From positions 1 through 9,139 of the forward strand of contig CAMLEL010000065.1 in assembly GCA_946478935.1 (NCBI GenBank): a stretch of 9,139 nucleotides of DNA. The letters are read 5' to 3'. Position 1 is the stretch's first letter. The number at the start of each line of letters is the position of its first letter. The notes under the pieces are model-generated. The model was not told the DNA's origin. It made no database searches and was given only the letters and a program-made list of their open reading frames with translations. Positions 1 to 5,956 of the stretch are shown here, piece by piece. Source of the stretch: an uncultured Armatimonadota bacterium. Lineage in GTDB: Bacteria; Armatimonadota; Fimbriimonadia; Fimbriimonadales; Fimbriimonadaceae. Both the position numbers and the translations under genes were made by a program.

Positions 1-1
1 C

Positions 2-967
2 GTGGGCGTCATCGGCCTCGGCGATGTAAACACCGGCCACACGGTCTGCGCAGAGAACGACCTGGTCGCGCTGGAGTCCATCAAGTTCCCCGAGCCGGTT
101 ATCCAGATCGCCATCGAGCCGAAGTCCAAAGCAGACCAAGAGAAGCTGGGCACCTCGCTGCAGCGCTTGGCCCAAGAGGACCCAACGTTCCGAGTGTTCA
201 CCGATCCGGAGAGTGGTCAAACCATCATCTCTGGCATGGGCGAGCTCCACTTGGAGATCATTGTGGACCGCCTGAACCGCGAATTCGGCGTTCAGGCCAA
301 CCAGGGCAAGCCTCAGGTCGCTTACCGCGAGACGGTTCGCACCCAAGCCAAGGGCGAGGGTCGCTTCATCCGTCAGACGGGTGGTTCCGGTCAGTACGGC
401 CACTGCTGGATCACGATCGAGCCGCTTGCCGTCGGTGGTGGCTTCGAGTTCGTGAACAAGGTTGTGGGCGGTTCGATTCCGAAGGAATACATTCCGGCGA
501 TCGAAAAAGGCGTCCGCGAGGCGCTGGATACCGGCGTCATTGCTGGCTATCCCGTCGTTGATGTGAAAGTCACCCTGTTGGAAGGTAGCTACCACGAAGT
601 CGACTCGAACGAAAACGCGTTCAAGCAGGCCGGAATCCTGGCCTTCAAGGAGGCGATGAAGAAGGCAAACCCGGTGATCAAGGAGCCGATCATGCACGTG
701 GAGGTCACAACCCCCGAGCAGAACGTCGGTGACGTGGTTGGCGACATCAACAGCCGACGCGGTCGAATGGAAGGCATGGAGCCGGCAATGGGTGGCGTAA
801 CGATCGTCAACGCCCACGTGCCGCTCTCGGAGATGTTTGGTTACGTTACGACACTGCGCTCGCTCACTCAGGGCCGAGCCCAGCCGAACGTCACACCGAG
901 CCACTACGAGGAAGTTCCGGGCAACATTGCAACCGAAATCGTCGCCAAGGCCGCCAGCGGACGCTAA
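2..967 (+). CDS. fusA: Elongation factor G, C-terminal part (5' truncated by window)
   Basis: EF-G is the ribosomal translocase GTPase; it moves tRNA-mRNA after peptide bond formation and helps in ribosome recycling. The visible 321 codons are roughly the last 45% of a protein of about 700 residues. The frame is open from the first base, so the GTG at 2 is internal and not a start. The G domain lies upstream of the window. Seen here: the end of domain II ([11 protein letters not shown]), domain III ([14 protein letters not shown] to [14 protein letters not shown]), domain IV with the conserved [13 protein letters not shown] and [15 protein letters not shown] segments and the [16 protein letters not shown] tip region, and domain V ([18 protein letters not shown], then [16 protein letters not shown]). 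The product ends normally with TAA at 965-967. A strong terminator 12 nt further on means fusA is the last gene of its transcript, unlike the common fusA-tuf arrangement. Confidence 0.98.
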   Translation: MGVIGLGDVNTGHTVCAENDLVALESIKFPEPVIQIAIEPKSKADQEKLGTSLQRLAQEDPTFRVFTDPESGQTIISGMGELHLEIIVDRLNREFGVQANQGKPQVAYRETVRTQAKGEGRFIRQTGGSGQYGHCWITIEPLAVGGGFEFVNKVVGGSIPKEYIPAIEKGVREALDTGVIAGYPVVDVKVTLLEGSYHEVDSNENAFKQAGILAFKEAMKKANPVIKEPIMHVEVTTPEQNVGDVVGDINSRRGRMEGMEPAMGGVTIVNAHVPLSEMFGYVTTLRSLTQGRAQPNVTPSHYEEVPGNIATEIVAKAASGR

Positions 968-979
968 GTCGGTCTCATG

Positions 980-1014
980 AACCCCGGTGGGTGATCGCCC
1001 ACCGGGGTTTTTTT
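980..1014 (+). terminator. Intrinsic terminator of fusA
   Basis: A perfect 12-bp stem, AACCCCGGTGGG (980-991) with CCCACCGGGGTT (998-1009), has a 6-nt loop TGATCG and is followed by an unbroken T run (1008-1014). It starts 12 nt after the fusA stop. This is a textbook Rho-independent terminator and separates fusA from the amidohydrolase gene. Confidence 0.95.
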
Positions 1015-1057
1015 GTCACTGGAACCTGAATTGCGTGCGAGGCGGTAAGGACCTACG

Positions 1058-2467
1058 ATGGTTCTACTTGCCCTGGTCGCCGCATCCGCCTTTGCCCAAG
1101 CCTCTCCACCAACCGCGTTTGTCGGCGTGAACGTGATTCCGATGGATCGGGAGCGGGTGCTGGAAAACCAGACTGTCTTGGTGAAGGACGCCAAGATCGT
1201 ACGAGTCGCCCCCAGTGACCAAGTTCGGCTTTCCGCCGGGACTACGGTGATCGAGGGAAAGGGAAAGTATCTGATCCCGGGCTTGGTGGACATGCACAAC
1301 CACCTCTTTGCGGACTCGCCTGATATTCCCGACGAGTACGCGGTCGAAGAACTAAAGGTCATGCTGGCCAATGGCGTCACGACCAGCCGCCTCATGAACG
1401 GGCTCCCTTTCCAGCTTGCGCTCCGGGATCGCATCGCCAGGGGTGACCTGGACCTTCCAAACCTCAGTGTCTCCAGTCCCCAATTGGTTGGCAGCGAGCG
1501 ATGGTCGCAGCTCGAACCAAACTCCAGGCTCGTTCTAACGCCCGCCGACGCTCGCAAAGCTGTTCAGGAGTTCAAGAAGCTTGGCTACGAAGCGGTCAAA
1601 ATGACCATGGATATCAAGGACCGAGCGGTGTACGACGCCATCATGGACGAATGCCGCAAGCAGGGACTTCCGGGCATTGGCCACGTCGACCCGGCCATTG
1701 GGGCAAACCACGCGATCGATCAGGGCCAGCAGATCGAGCATCTGGACGCCTATCTGGAAGCCGTCCTTAAAGACGATTCGCCGATCAAAACTTCAGTTAC
1801 CCAGAGTGGCTTGTTTCGCAAAGAGAATTGGCTGAGCCTCGATCATGTCGACGAAGCCAAGCTGACCGCCATCGCGAAGAAAACGGCGCGAGCCAAGATC
1901 TATGTTGCGCCGTCGCTCTCGTTCCTCAAACTGATCTACGGCAATCAGATTTCTCGGGAGCAGACCCGCGCCCTGTCTGATTTTCGGTTCATGCCCAAGT
2001 CCAAGATTGCCGAGTGGGACCGCGCGATGGGGATCATCTATCCCCGCATCGCCGCTTCCGAGGCGCACCGCAAAAAGTTTGTTCATTACCGAAATGAGCT
2101 CGTCCGGCAAATCCACGCAAACGGCGGCAAGATCATGGCGGGTTCCGACTCGCCCGACGTGTATCTCGGCTCTGGTTTTGCTATACACCGCGAGCTCCAG
2201 TGCTTTGTCGATGCAGGGCTCTCATCTTATTCGGCGCTTGAGGCGGCAACTCGGATTCCAGCCGAATTCCTGAAAGGCAGCGCCAAGTTTGGAGGGGTGA
2301 AGGTCGGGCTTCGGGCTGATCTTGTGCTGCTCGATGCCAACCCATTGGCGAACATTGCGAATACCAAAAGAATCTCTGGCGTAATGTTGCGCGGTAACTG
2401 GTTTGCTCAGCCACAGTTGGTTCGGATGCTGGATCAGGCAGCTGAGCGGGCCGCCAGACTGCCTTGA
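1058..2467 (+). CDS. Exported amidohydrolase, imidazolonepropionase/Xaa-Pro dipeptidase-like
   Basis: A 469-residue member of the metal-dependent amidohydrolase superfamily (COG1228-type, TIM barrel plus a small beta-sandwich). Such enzymes hydrolyse amide or C-N bonds in cyclic amides or dipeptides; the substrate cannot be told from sequence. The beta-sandwich strands are at about 20-75. The metal motif LVDMHNH gives H80 and H82, K181 (EAVKM) is the likely carboxylated lysine or its equivalent, H209 (GIGHV) and H228 (IEHLD) are metal ligands, and D364 (AGSDSP) is the catalytic aspartate. The C-terminal FGGVKVGLRADLVLLDANPL is typical of the family. Residues 1-15, MVLLALVAASAFAQA, look like a Sec signal peptide cleaved after AQA, so the enzyme is probably periplasmic or secreted. 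ATG 1058 is fixed by an in-frame TAA at 1046-1048 and by AAGGA (1047-1051) 6 nt upstream. It is convergent with the next gene. Confidence 0.92.
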   Translation: MVLLALVAASAFAQASPPTAFVGVNVIPMDRERVLENQTVLVKDAKIVRVAPSDQVRLSAGTTVIEGKGKYLIPGLVDMHNHLFADSPDIPDEYAVEELKVMLANGVTTSRLMNGLPFQLALRDRIARGDLDLPNLSVSSPQLVGSERWSQLEPNSRLVLTPADARKAVQEFKKLGYEAVKMTMDIKDRAVYDAIMDECRKQGLPGIGHVDPAIGANHAIDQGQQIEHLDAYLEAVLKDDSPIKTSVTQSGLFRKENWLSLDHVDEAKLTAIAKKTARAKIYVAPSLSFLKLIYGNQISREQTRALSDFRFMPKSKIAEWDRAMGIIYPRIAASEAHRKKFVHYRNELVRQIHANGGKIMAGSDSPDVYLGSGFAIHRELQCFVDAGLSSYSALEAATRIPAEFLKGSAKFGGVKVGLRADLVLLDANPLANIANTKRISGVMLRGNWFAQPQLVRMLDQAAERAARLP

Positions 2468-2470
2468 GGA

Positions 2471-2863
2471 TTACAGATTGAACGCGGTTGGATGAGCCGG
2501 CTGATAAAGTTCGATCGGATCAGCCCCCGGCACTATCATGGACACCACCATACCGTAGCCTTGGTCCACCGGTTCGCCCTCAAATTCGGCGCCTCGGGCC
2601 GTCAACTCCTGCATCGTCGTATTGATGTTATCGCACATCAGGATGATCGAGTGGTGCCGTGGATGGCGGTACTCCTTACCCTCCCAGACGCTGAAAGTGG
2701 GATGCACACCCAACTCGCTTGGCCCCGTGCGAAAGATCAGCCAGTCTACACCACCCATGCTTTCATCCATGGTCACAAACGGCCATTGGAGCACATCACG
2801 GAAGAATGCCCGGGTCGCTGGAGCATCGTCCGAATAGATCATGGTGTGGATGCTGGTGATCAC
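2471..2863 (-). CDS. VOC-superfamily (glyoxalase/bleomycin-resistance fold) protein
   Basis: A 130-residue single-module vicinal oxygen chelate protein with two beta-alpha-beta-beta-beta repeats: MITSIHTMIYSDDAPATRAF (strand 1 and helix) and HSIILMCDNINTTMQEL (start of repeat 2), ending IELYQPAHP. Candidate metal ligands are H6, H54 (GVHP), H71 (HHSIIL) and E118 (IELYQ), the usual four-position layout, so a metal enzyme or metal-dependent binding protein is likely. The substrate is unknown; annotation as glyoxalase I would be over-reading. The start is GTG at 2863: an in-frame TGA lies 6 nt upstream, and the residues before the next Met (ITSIHT) form the first VOC strand. No Shine-Dalgarno is visible, but AATAAT sits 7 nt before the GTG. 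Its stop lies 3 nt from the stop of the convergent amidohydrolase gene. Confidence 0.92.
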   Translation of the reverse strand: MITSIHTMIYSDDAPATRAFFRDVLQWPFVTMDESMGGVDWLIFRTGPSELGVHPTFSVWEGKEYRHPRHHSIILMCDNINTTMQELTARGAEFEGEPVDQGYGMVVSMIVPGADPIELYQPAHPTAFNL

Positions 2864-3003
2864 GATTCACATTATTGACGAAAGGTCAGTTGGTGCCGGG
2901 AGATAGATTCCCGGAAAGGATGCCACTGCCATCCGCGGCCAGTGGAGACGGATTGCCTCACACAAGGCCCTCACAGCGGGGTAGTCATGCGAGTCCCAGC
3001 ACC
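2864..3003. other. Intergenic region between divergent VOC and tuf genes
   Basis: No coding potential is evident. It holds two small inverted repeats: CCGGGA/TCCCGG (2896-2901 and 2909-2914, 7-nt loop) and CCACTG/CAGTGG (2923-2928 and 2940-2945, 11-nt loop). Neither is followed by a T run on either strand, so they are not clear terminators. They could be operator or RNA structures for either divergent gene. Function is unknown. Confidence 0.3.
2871..2876 (-). promoter_or_regulatory. Candidate -10 box for a leaderless VOC mRNA
   Basis: Read on the minus strand, AATAAT (5 of 6 matches to TATAAT) ends 7 nt before the GTG start at 2863. Transcription would then begin at or next to the start codon. 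There is no Shine-Dalgarno between it and the start. No convincing -35 was found. Confidence 0.35.
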
Positions 3004-3033
3004 TTGATTTTGCACCTCCCAAGGCTGTAAAAT
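3004..3033 (+). promoter_or_regulatory. Candidate sigma-70-type promoter of tuf
   Basis: TTGATT (3004-3009, 4 of 6 to TTGACA) and TAAAAT (3028-3033, 5 of 6 to TATAAT) are separated by 18 nt. Transcription would start near 3040 and give a leader of about 90 nt. A 5-bp dyad CCTTG/CAAGG (3002-3006 and 3020-3024) overlaps the -35 and spacer and might be a regulator site. A separate tuf promoter is expected because fusA has its own terminator and the VOC gene upstream points away. Confidence 0.55.
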
Positions 3034-3047
3034 ATCCGATTGTCGTT

Positions 3048-3106
3048 AACCCCTCCGTGTGGTTGGGGTGAGACCGAAATCGGGCGACGGGTCGCCCTCC
3101 CTAACC
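3048..3106 (+). promoter_or_regulatory. Structured 5' leader of tuf with mutually exclusive stems
   Basis: GGTTGGGG (3061-3068) can pair with CCCTAACC-type bases 3099-3106, giving an 8-bp stem with one G-U pair. This stem encloses a compact hairpin GGGCGA-CGGG-TCGCCC (3082-3097). The same G-rich strand can instead pair with the upstream ACCCC (3049-3053 with 3065-3069), so two alternative folds compete. No T run follows, so this is not a simple terminator. The downstream AAGGA (3109-3113) is 17 nt before the tuf ATG, too far for a normal Shine-Dalgarno. A control role is inferred; the element matches no RNA family I recognise. Confidence 0.4.
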
Positions 3107-3130
3107 ACAAGGACTTAGAAAGAAGAAAAT

Positions 3131-4348
3131 ATGGCAAGAGCTAAATTTGAAAGAACTAAGCCGCACGTCAACATTGGCACCATCGGCCACGTAGACCACG
3201 GCAAAACGACCTTGACTGCCGCGATCACCGGCGTCTTGGCTGAGAAGGGACTTGCGCAGAAGCGCGCGTACGACGAGATCGACTCCGCGCCGGAAGAGAA
3301 GGCTCGTGGAATCACGATCAACATCTCCCACCAGGAGTACGAGACCGATACCCGACACTACGCCCACGTCGACTGTCCGGGCCACGCCGACTTCATCAAG
3401 AACATGATCACCGGCGCCGCCCAAATGGACGGTGCGATCTTGGTTGTTGCCGGTACCGACGGTCCGATGCAGCAGACGCGCGAGCACATCCTGCTGGCGC
3501 GACAGGTCGGCGTTCCTCACATCGTGGTCTACATCAACAAGGTGGACCAGGTGGACGATGCCGAACTGCTTGAGCTGGTTGAGATGGAAATCCGCGAGCT
3601 TCTCAGCAAGTACGGATTTGATGGCGACAATACGCCGATCATCAAGGGTTCCGCTCGAAAGGCTCTCGACCAGGTCGAGGCCGGCAAGGTGGACTTTGAC
3701 GACGTGCATGTCAAGTCGATCACCGACCTGATGGCCGCAGTGGACAGCTACATCCCAACTCCTGAGCGAGACAAGGACAAGCCGTTCTTGATGGCCGTCG
3801 AGGACGTGTTCACCATCACCGGTCGCGGCACCGTCGCTACCGGCCGTGTGGAGCGCGGTCAGCTCAAGTCGATGGAAGAGGTCGAGATTGTCGGTCTTTC
3901 CGAGGCTCCTCGCAAGACCGTCTGTACGGGTGTTGAGATGTTCCGCAAGACTTTGGACTACTGCGAGGCGGGCGACAACGTCGGACTGCTTCTCCGTGGT
4001 GTGGAGCGAACGTCGATCGAGCGAGGCCAGGTTGTGGCCAAGCCCGGTTCGATCAAGCCTCACCGCAAGTTCAAGGCTGAGGTTTACGTCCTTTCGAAGG
4101 AAGAGGGCGGTCGCCATACCCCGTTCGTTACGGGCTACCGACCCCAGTTCTTCTTCCGAACGACGGACGTGACCGGAACGCTGAACCTGCCTGCGGGCGT
4201 CGAGATGGTCATGCCGGGTGACAACATCACCATGGACATCGAGCTCATCGAAGGTAAGCCGGTCGCTATGGAGCAGGGTTCCAAGTTCGCAATCCGAGAG
4301 GGTGGCCGAACCGTGGGCGCCGGCACCATCACCGCGATCACCGACTAA
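3131..4348 (+). CDS. tuf: Elongation factor Tu
   Basis: EF-Tu, 405 residues, brings aminoacyl-tRNA to the ribosomal A site as a GTP complex. Domain 1 (about 1-210) shows G1 GHVDHGKT (19-26), switch I with [13 protein letters not shown] (T62 is the Mg-binding threonine), G3 DCPGH (81-85, H85 catalytic), G4 NKVD (136-139) and G5 at 174-176. Domains 2 and 3 (about 218-405) include [17 protein letters not shown], the tRNA-contacting GGRHTPF segment and [15 protein letters not shown]. The length is typical, slightly longer than E. coli EF-Tu because of an insertion near 182-192. G5 reads SAR where most EF-Tu proteins have SAL, and DGPMQQ replaces the common DGPMPQ. The start [20 protein letters not shown] is standard. 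The Shine-Dalgarno is weak: only an A/G-rich stretch, 3117-3128. It is flanked by its own leader and terminator, so it forms a single-gene unit. Confidence 0.99.
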   Translation: MARAKFERTKPHVNIGTIGHVDHGKTTLTAAITGVLAEKGLAQKRAYDEIDSAPEEKARGITINISHQEYETDTRHYAHVDCPGHADFIKNMITGAAQMDGAILVVAGTDGPMQQTREHILLARQVGVPHIVVYINKVDQVDDAELLELVEMEIRELLSKYGFDGDNTPIIKGSARKALDQVEAGKVDFDDVHVKSITDLMAAVDSYIPTPERDKDKPFLMAVEDVFTITGRGTVATGRVERGQLKSMEEVEIVGLSEAPRKTVCTGVEMFRKTLDYCEAGDNVGLLLRGVERTSIERGQVVAKPGSIKPHRKFKAEVYVLSKEEGGRHTPFVTGYRPQFFFRTTDVTGTLNLPAGVEMVMPGDNITMDIELIEGKPVAMEQGSKFAIREGGRTVGAGTITAITD

Positions 4349-4363
4349 TTCGGGAGTTGCAAC

Positions 4364-4403
4364 CGAGGGCCGTTCGAACAATCGAACGGCCCTCGCTATT
4401 TAT
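4364..4403 (+). terminator. Terminator hairpin after tuf
   Basis: A perfect 14-bp stem, CGAGGGCCGTTCGA (4364-4377) with TCGAACGGCCCTCG (4382-4395), has an ACAA tetraloop. It begins 15 nt after the tuf stop. The downstream tract CTATTTAT is only moderately T-rich, so termination may be incomplete and some transcripts could run into rpsJ. Confidence 0.85.
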
Positions 4404-4525
4404 GGGGATGCTCCAAACAAGAAGTTGGACCGTCTCTCAGGTACAATTTGGATTCCTCGTGAGGTTGCAGCCGATTGCCGTCGGTTGGTTTTCACGATGG
4501 GAAACGCAATCTATCAAAGGCAAAA
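4404..4525 (+). promoter_or_regulatory. rpsJ upstream region with possible -10 and Shine-Dalgarno
   Basis: TACAAT (4442-4447) matches the -10 consensus in 5 of 6 positions. The best -35-like hexamer, TTGGAC (4425-4430), is only 11 nt upstream, so the promoter call is weak. The leader carries a short CCGA/TCGG dyad (stem 4 bp, near 4480-4493). AAAGG (4516-4520) lies 5 nt before ATG 4526 and is the ribosome binding site that decides the rpsJ start. Confidence 0.3.
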
Positions 4526-4828
4526 ATGAAAGTAAGAATTAGACTCCGAGCATACGATCACCGAATCATCGATCAGTCGGCTGAGAAGATCACCGACACT
4601 GCCAAGCGAACTGGAGCGCGCGTGAGCGGTCCGATCCCACTTCCCACCAACATCCGCCGCTTTACTGTCATCCGCGGCCCGCACATCGACAAGGAGTCGA
4701 TGGAGCACTTCGAGCTGCGCACCCACAATCGGCTCATCGATATCCTTGAACCAACCAACAAGACGATCGACGCCCTGATGCGGCTCGACCTTCCCAGCGG
4801 CGTGGATATTGAAATCAAGAGCGCGTAA
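4526..4828 (+). CDS. rpsJ: 30S ribosomal protein S10
   Basis: S10 is a 30S head protein, known in some bacteria also as NusE in antitermination complexes. The 100-residue product has the usual length and family landmarks: [20 protein letters not shown] at the N terminus, [16 protein letters not shown] (26-41), the [17 protein letters not shown] segment and [15 protein letters not shown] at the C terminus. The open frame extends upstream to 4475, but ATG 4526 is chosen because S10 homology begins there and AAAGG sits 5 nt upstream. In most bacteria rpsJ leads the S10 operon (rplC, rplD and so on). Here it is followed by non-coding and foreign-looking DNA, so it is detached from that operon. 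No clear intrinsic terminator follows it. Confidence 0.97.
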   Translation: MKVRIRLRAYDHRIIDQSAEKITDTAKRTGARVSGPIPLPTNIRRFTVIRGPHIDKESMEHFELRTHNRLIDILEPTNKTIDALMRLDLPSGVDIEIKSA

Positions 4829-4838
4829 GCTCCCCTCA

Positions 4839-4922
4839 TCAGGCTTAGCTCAGCATGGCTGCGAAGTACTCGATCGTGACACAGGTTAGGCGGCATGGTT
4901 TCACACCAAGTCACAGCCTTGA
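4839..4922 (+). other. tRNA-like sequence, possibly a decayed tRNA or insertion scar
   Basis: TAGCTCAGCATGG (4846-4858) closely matches the tRNA D-arm/A-box consensus, and GGTTTCACACC (4897-4907) partly matches the T-arm/B-box. AGGCT (4841-4845) pairs with AGCCT (4915-4919), as an acceptor stem would. Other pairings are CAGC/GCTG (4851-4854 and 4858-4861) and GTGAC/GTCAC (4876-4880 and 4910-4914). A proper D-stem partner and anticodon arm are absent, so it is not a functional tRNA as read. Chance resemblance is quite possible. The rest of 4829-5019 shows no gene; a TATAAA at 4958-4963 is a possible -10 for the gene that follows. Confidence 0.2.
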
Positions 4923-5019
4923 TACCCACGATGTGCTCCCTTGCTGAAATTTGTGGATATAAATTAGCGAGTGACGATCACAGACTTGAAGCAGAAAACC
5001 CTTACGGAATACCGGATTT

Positions 5020-5948
5020 TTGGCGTATCATCTCGTTGTGCTTGCCTTGGTCGCCGCCATCGTTGCCTTTGTTCCCGCCCGTGAACTTGATTTCAGGACT
5101 GAATCCAACACAGACTTTACAGCCCTCTCCTATGGCTTTACATCTGGGGGGGGGTTGGGTGTGCTCCCTTAGAGAGCCTAGTAGTAACAGCATTTGAGGG
5201 CACAGAGGTTGCTCCAAACTCACAGGTTGAGTTTGACTGTTCTCATCCAACAAAACTGTCAACTACGACGGGCTCATGGCCCGTTACAAAAACCACCGAC
5301 AGCCGAGGTCAGGCTTGAGTTATCGTCTTTGGCTCTGGGCTCGGAACCGAAAACGCCATTACCGTTATCGCGAAATGGAAAAGTCAGTCGGGAGCCGTGC
5401 TCGCAACTGTCGAAGTGACCGTTGAACTCGGTTCTTGGGGACCAAACTATCAAACTCCAGCTGAATTACCGCCAGTCCTTTCTAATCCGTGTAGTGTTAC
5501 CTACTATGAATCGCTAACTTGGTTTACGGGATTCTCAGCAACGGCCCGCAGCGACTGGACGGCATCCGGCAGGGTAGCATTTACGCCAGGAACATCATTG
5601 GTTCAGATTCTATATGATGATTCGGTTTGCGACCCATTTGAAATCGCTTACGCGTACACGGAGGTTGCAGGAGCTCAGAAGCATATTCATTACAATTGAT
5701 ATCGGTTGGACGGAGATCCTACGAGAACTGGAGATTGTGCAGCCAATAACTTTGCAAGGCTAAGCTGGCGACACATCAACCGTGCAGTGGCGAATCACGA
5801 ACTGGGTCACGCTCTAGGATTGGACCACACTTCAAATCTTGAATCTACAGTCCATACAAGTATCGCCCACTATTTCAAATTGAACGTTCAGACATATACT
5901 TTGAACGATAAGCTCAGATTGGATCAGTTGTACCCTCCGTGTCCATAG
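5020..5948 (+). pseudogene. Matrixin-like zinc metalloprotease gene, interrupted (one frameshift, two in-frame TGA)
   Basis: The reading pieces join into one secreted protease of about 309 residues. The N-terminal piece (TTG 5020 or GTG 5038) gives a hydrophobic export signal, VVLALVAAIVAF, then reaches a G9 tract (5146-5154). After the tract the frame must shift by one base to continue as GCAPLESLVVTAFEGTEVAP. That second frame then stays constant to 5948 but crosses TGA at 5316-5318 and TGA at 5697-5699. The middle (about 5160-5640) looks like beta-rich extracellular sequence with several Cys. The C-terminal part has the zinc motif HELGHALGLDH (5796-5828, HExxHxxGxxH) and ends LDQLYPPCP, as matrixin-type domains often do. 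The Met-turn methionine is not evident: the expected place reads STVHTSI. Both TGAs could derive from CGA by C-to-T change, and HYN[R]YRLDG fits the family well. GC is low (25 of 60 in 5461-5520 and in 5881-5940). The most likely state is a decaying acquired gene; recoding or sequencing error are alternatives. Confidence 0.75.
5146..5154 (+). repeat. G9 homopolymer at the frameshift site
   Basis: Nine consecutive G residues lie inside the N-terminal part of the metalloprotease gene. With nine Gs the signal-peptide frame stops at TAG 5170-5172. With ten (or seven) Gs it would join the downstream protease frame. Such tracts are prone to slippage in replication, transcription and sequencing. Confidence 0.9.
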
Positions 5949-5956
5949 GTGTGAAA

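Noticed and set aside
964..1557. 197-codon minus-strand frame
   Set aside because: It lies opposite the well-supported amidohydrolase gene and covers the fusA terminator. Its composition is typical of an antisense shadow.
3101..4381. 426-codon open frame on the minus strand opposite tuf
   Set aside because: It mirrors EF-Tu almost exactly and arises from the strong codon bias of tuf. It has no recognisable domains, and such antisense frames are a known annotation artefact.
4425..4447. TTGGAC and TACAAT as a full -35/-10 promoter for rpsJ
   Set aside because: The spacer is only 11 nt, well short of 16-18, so the pair cannot be a normal sigma-70 promoter. Only the -10-like element is kept, at low confidence.
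4933..5170. Repeated 10-mer GTGCTCCCTT at 4933-4942 and 5161-5170
   Set aside because: Two copies of a 10-mer 228 nt apart with no flanking similarity could be chance, and no mobile-element features accompany them.
4895..5197. 100-codon plus-strand frame beginning MVSHQVTALIP
   Set aside because: It overlaps the signal-peptide frame of the metalloprotease, has no signal or domain, is proline-rich and random-looking, and has no ribosome site. It is treated as a shadow.
5316..5360. Selenocysteine insertion at the first TGA
   Set aside because: No convincing SECIS-type hairpin was found just downstream, and a second TGA and a frameshift in the same gene make decay simpler.
5194..5418. 74-codon plus-strand frame beginning MRAQRLLQTH
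   Set aside because: It is an out-of-frame reading of the metalloprotease middle part; the frame used by the conserved pieces on both sides is different.
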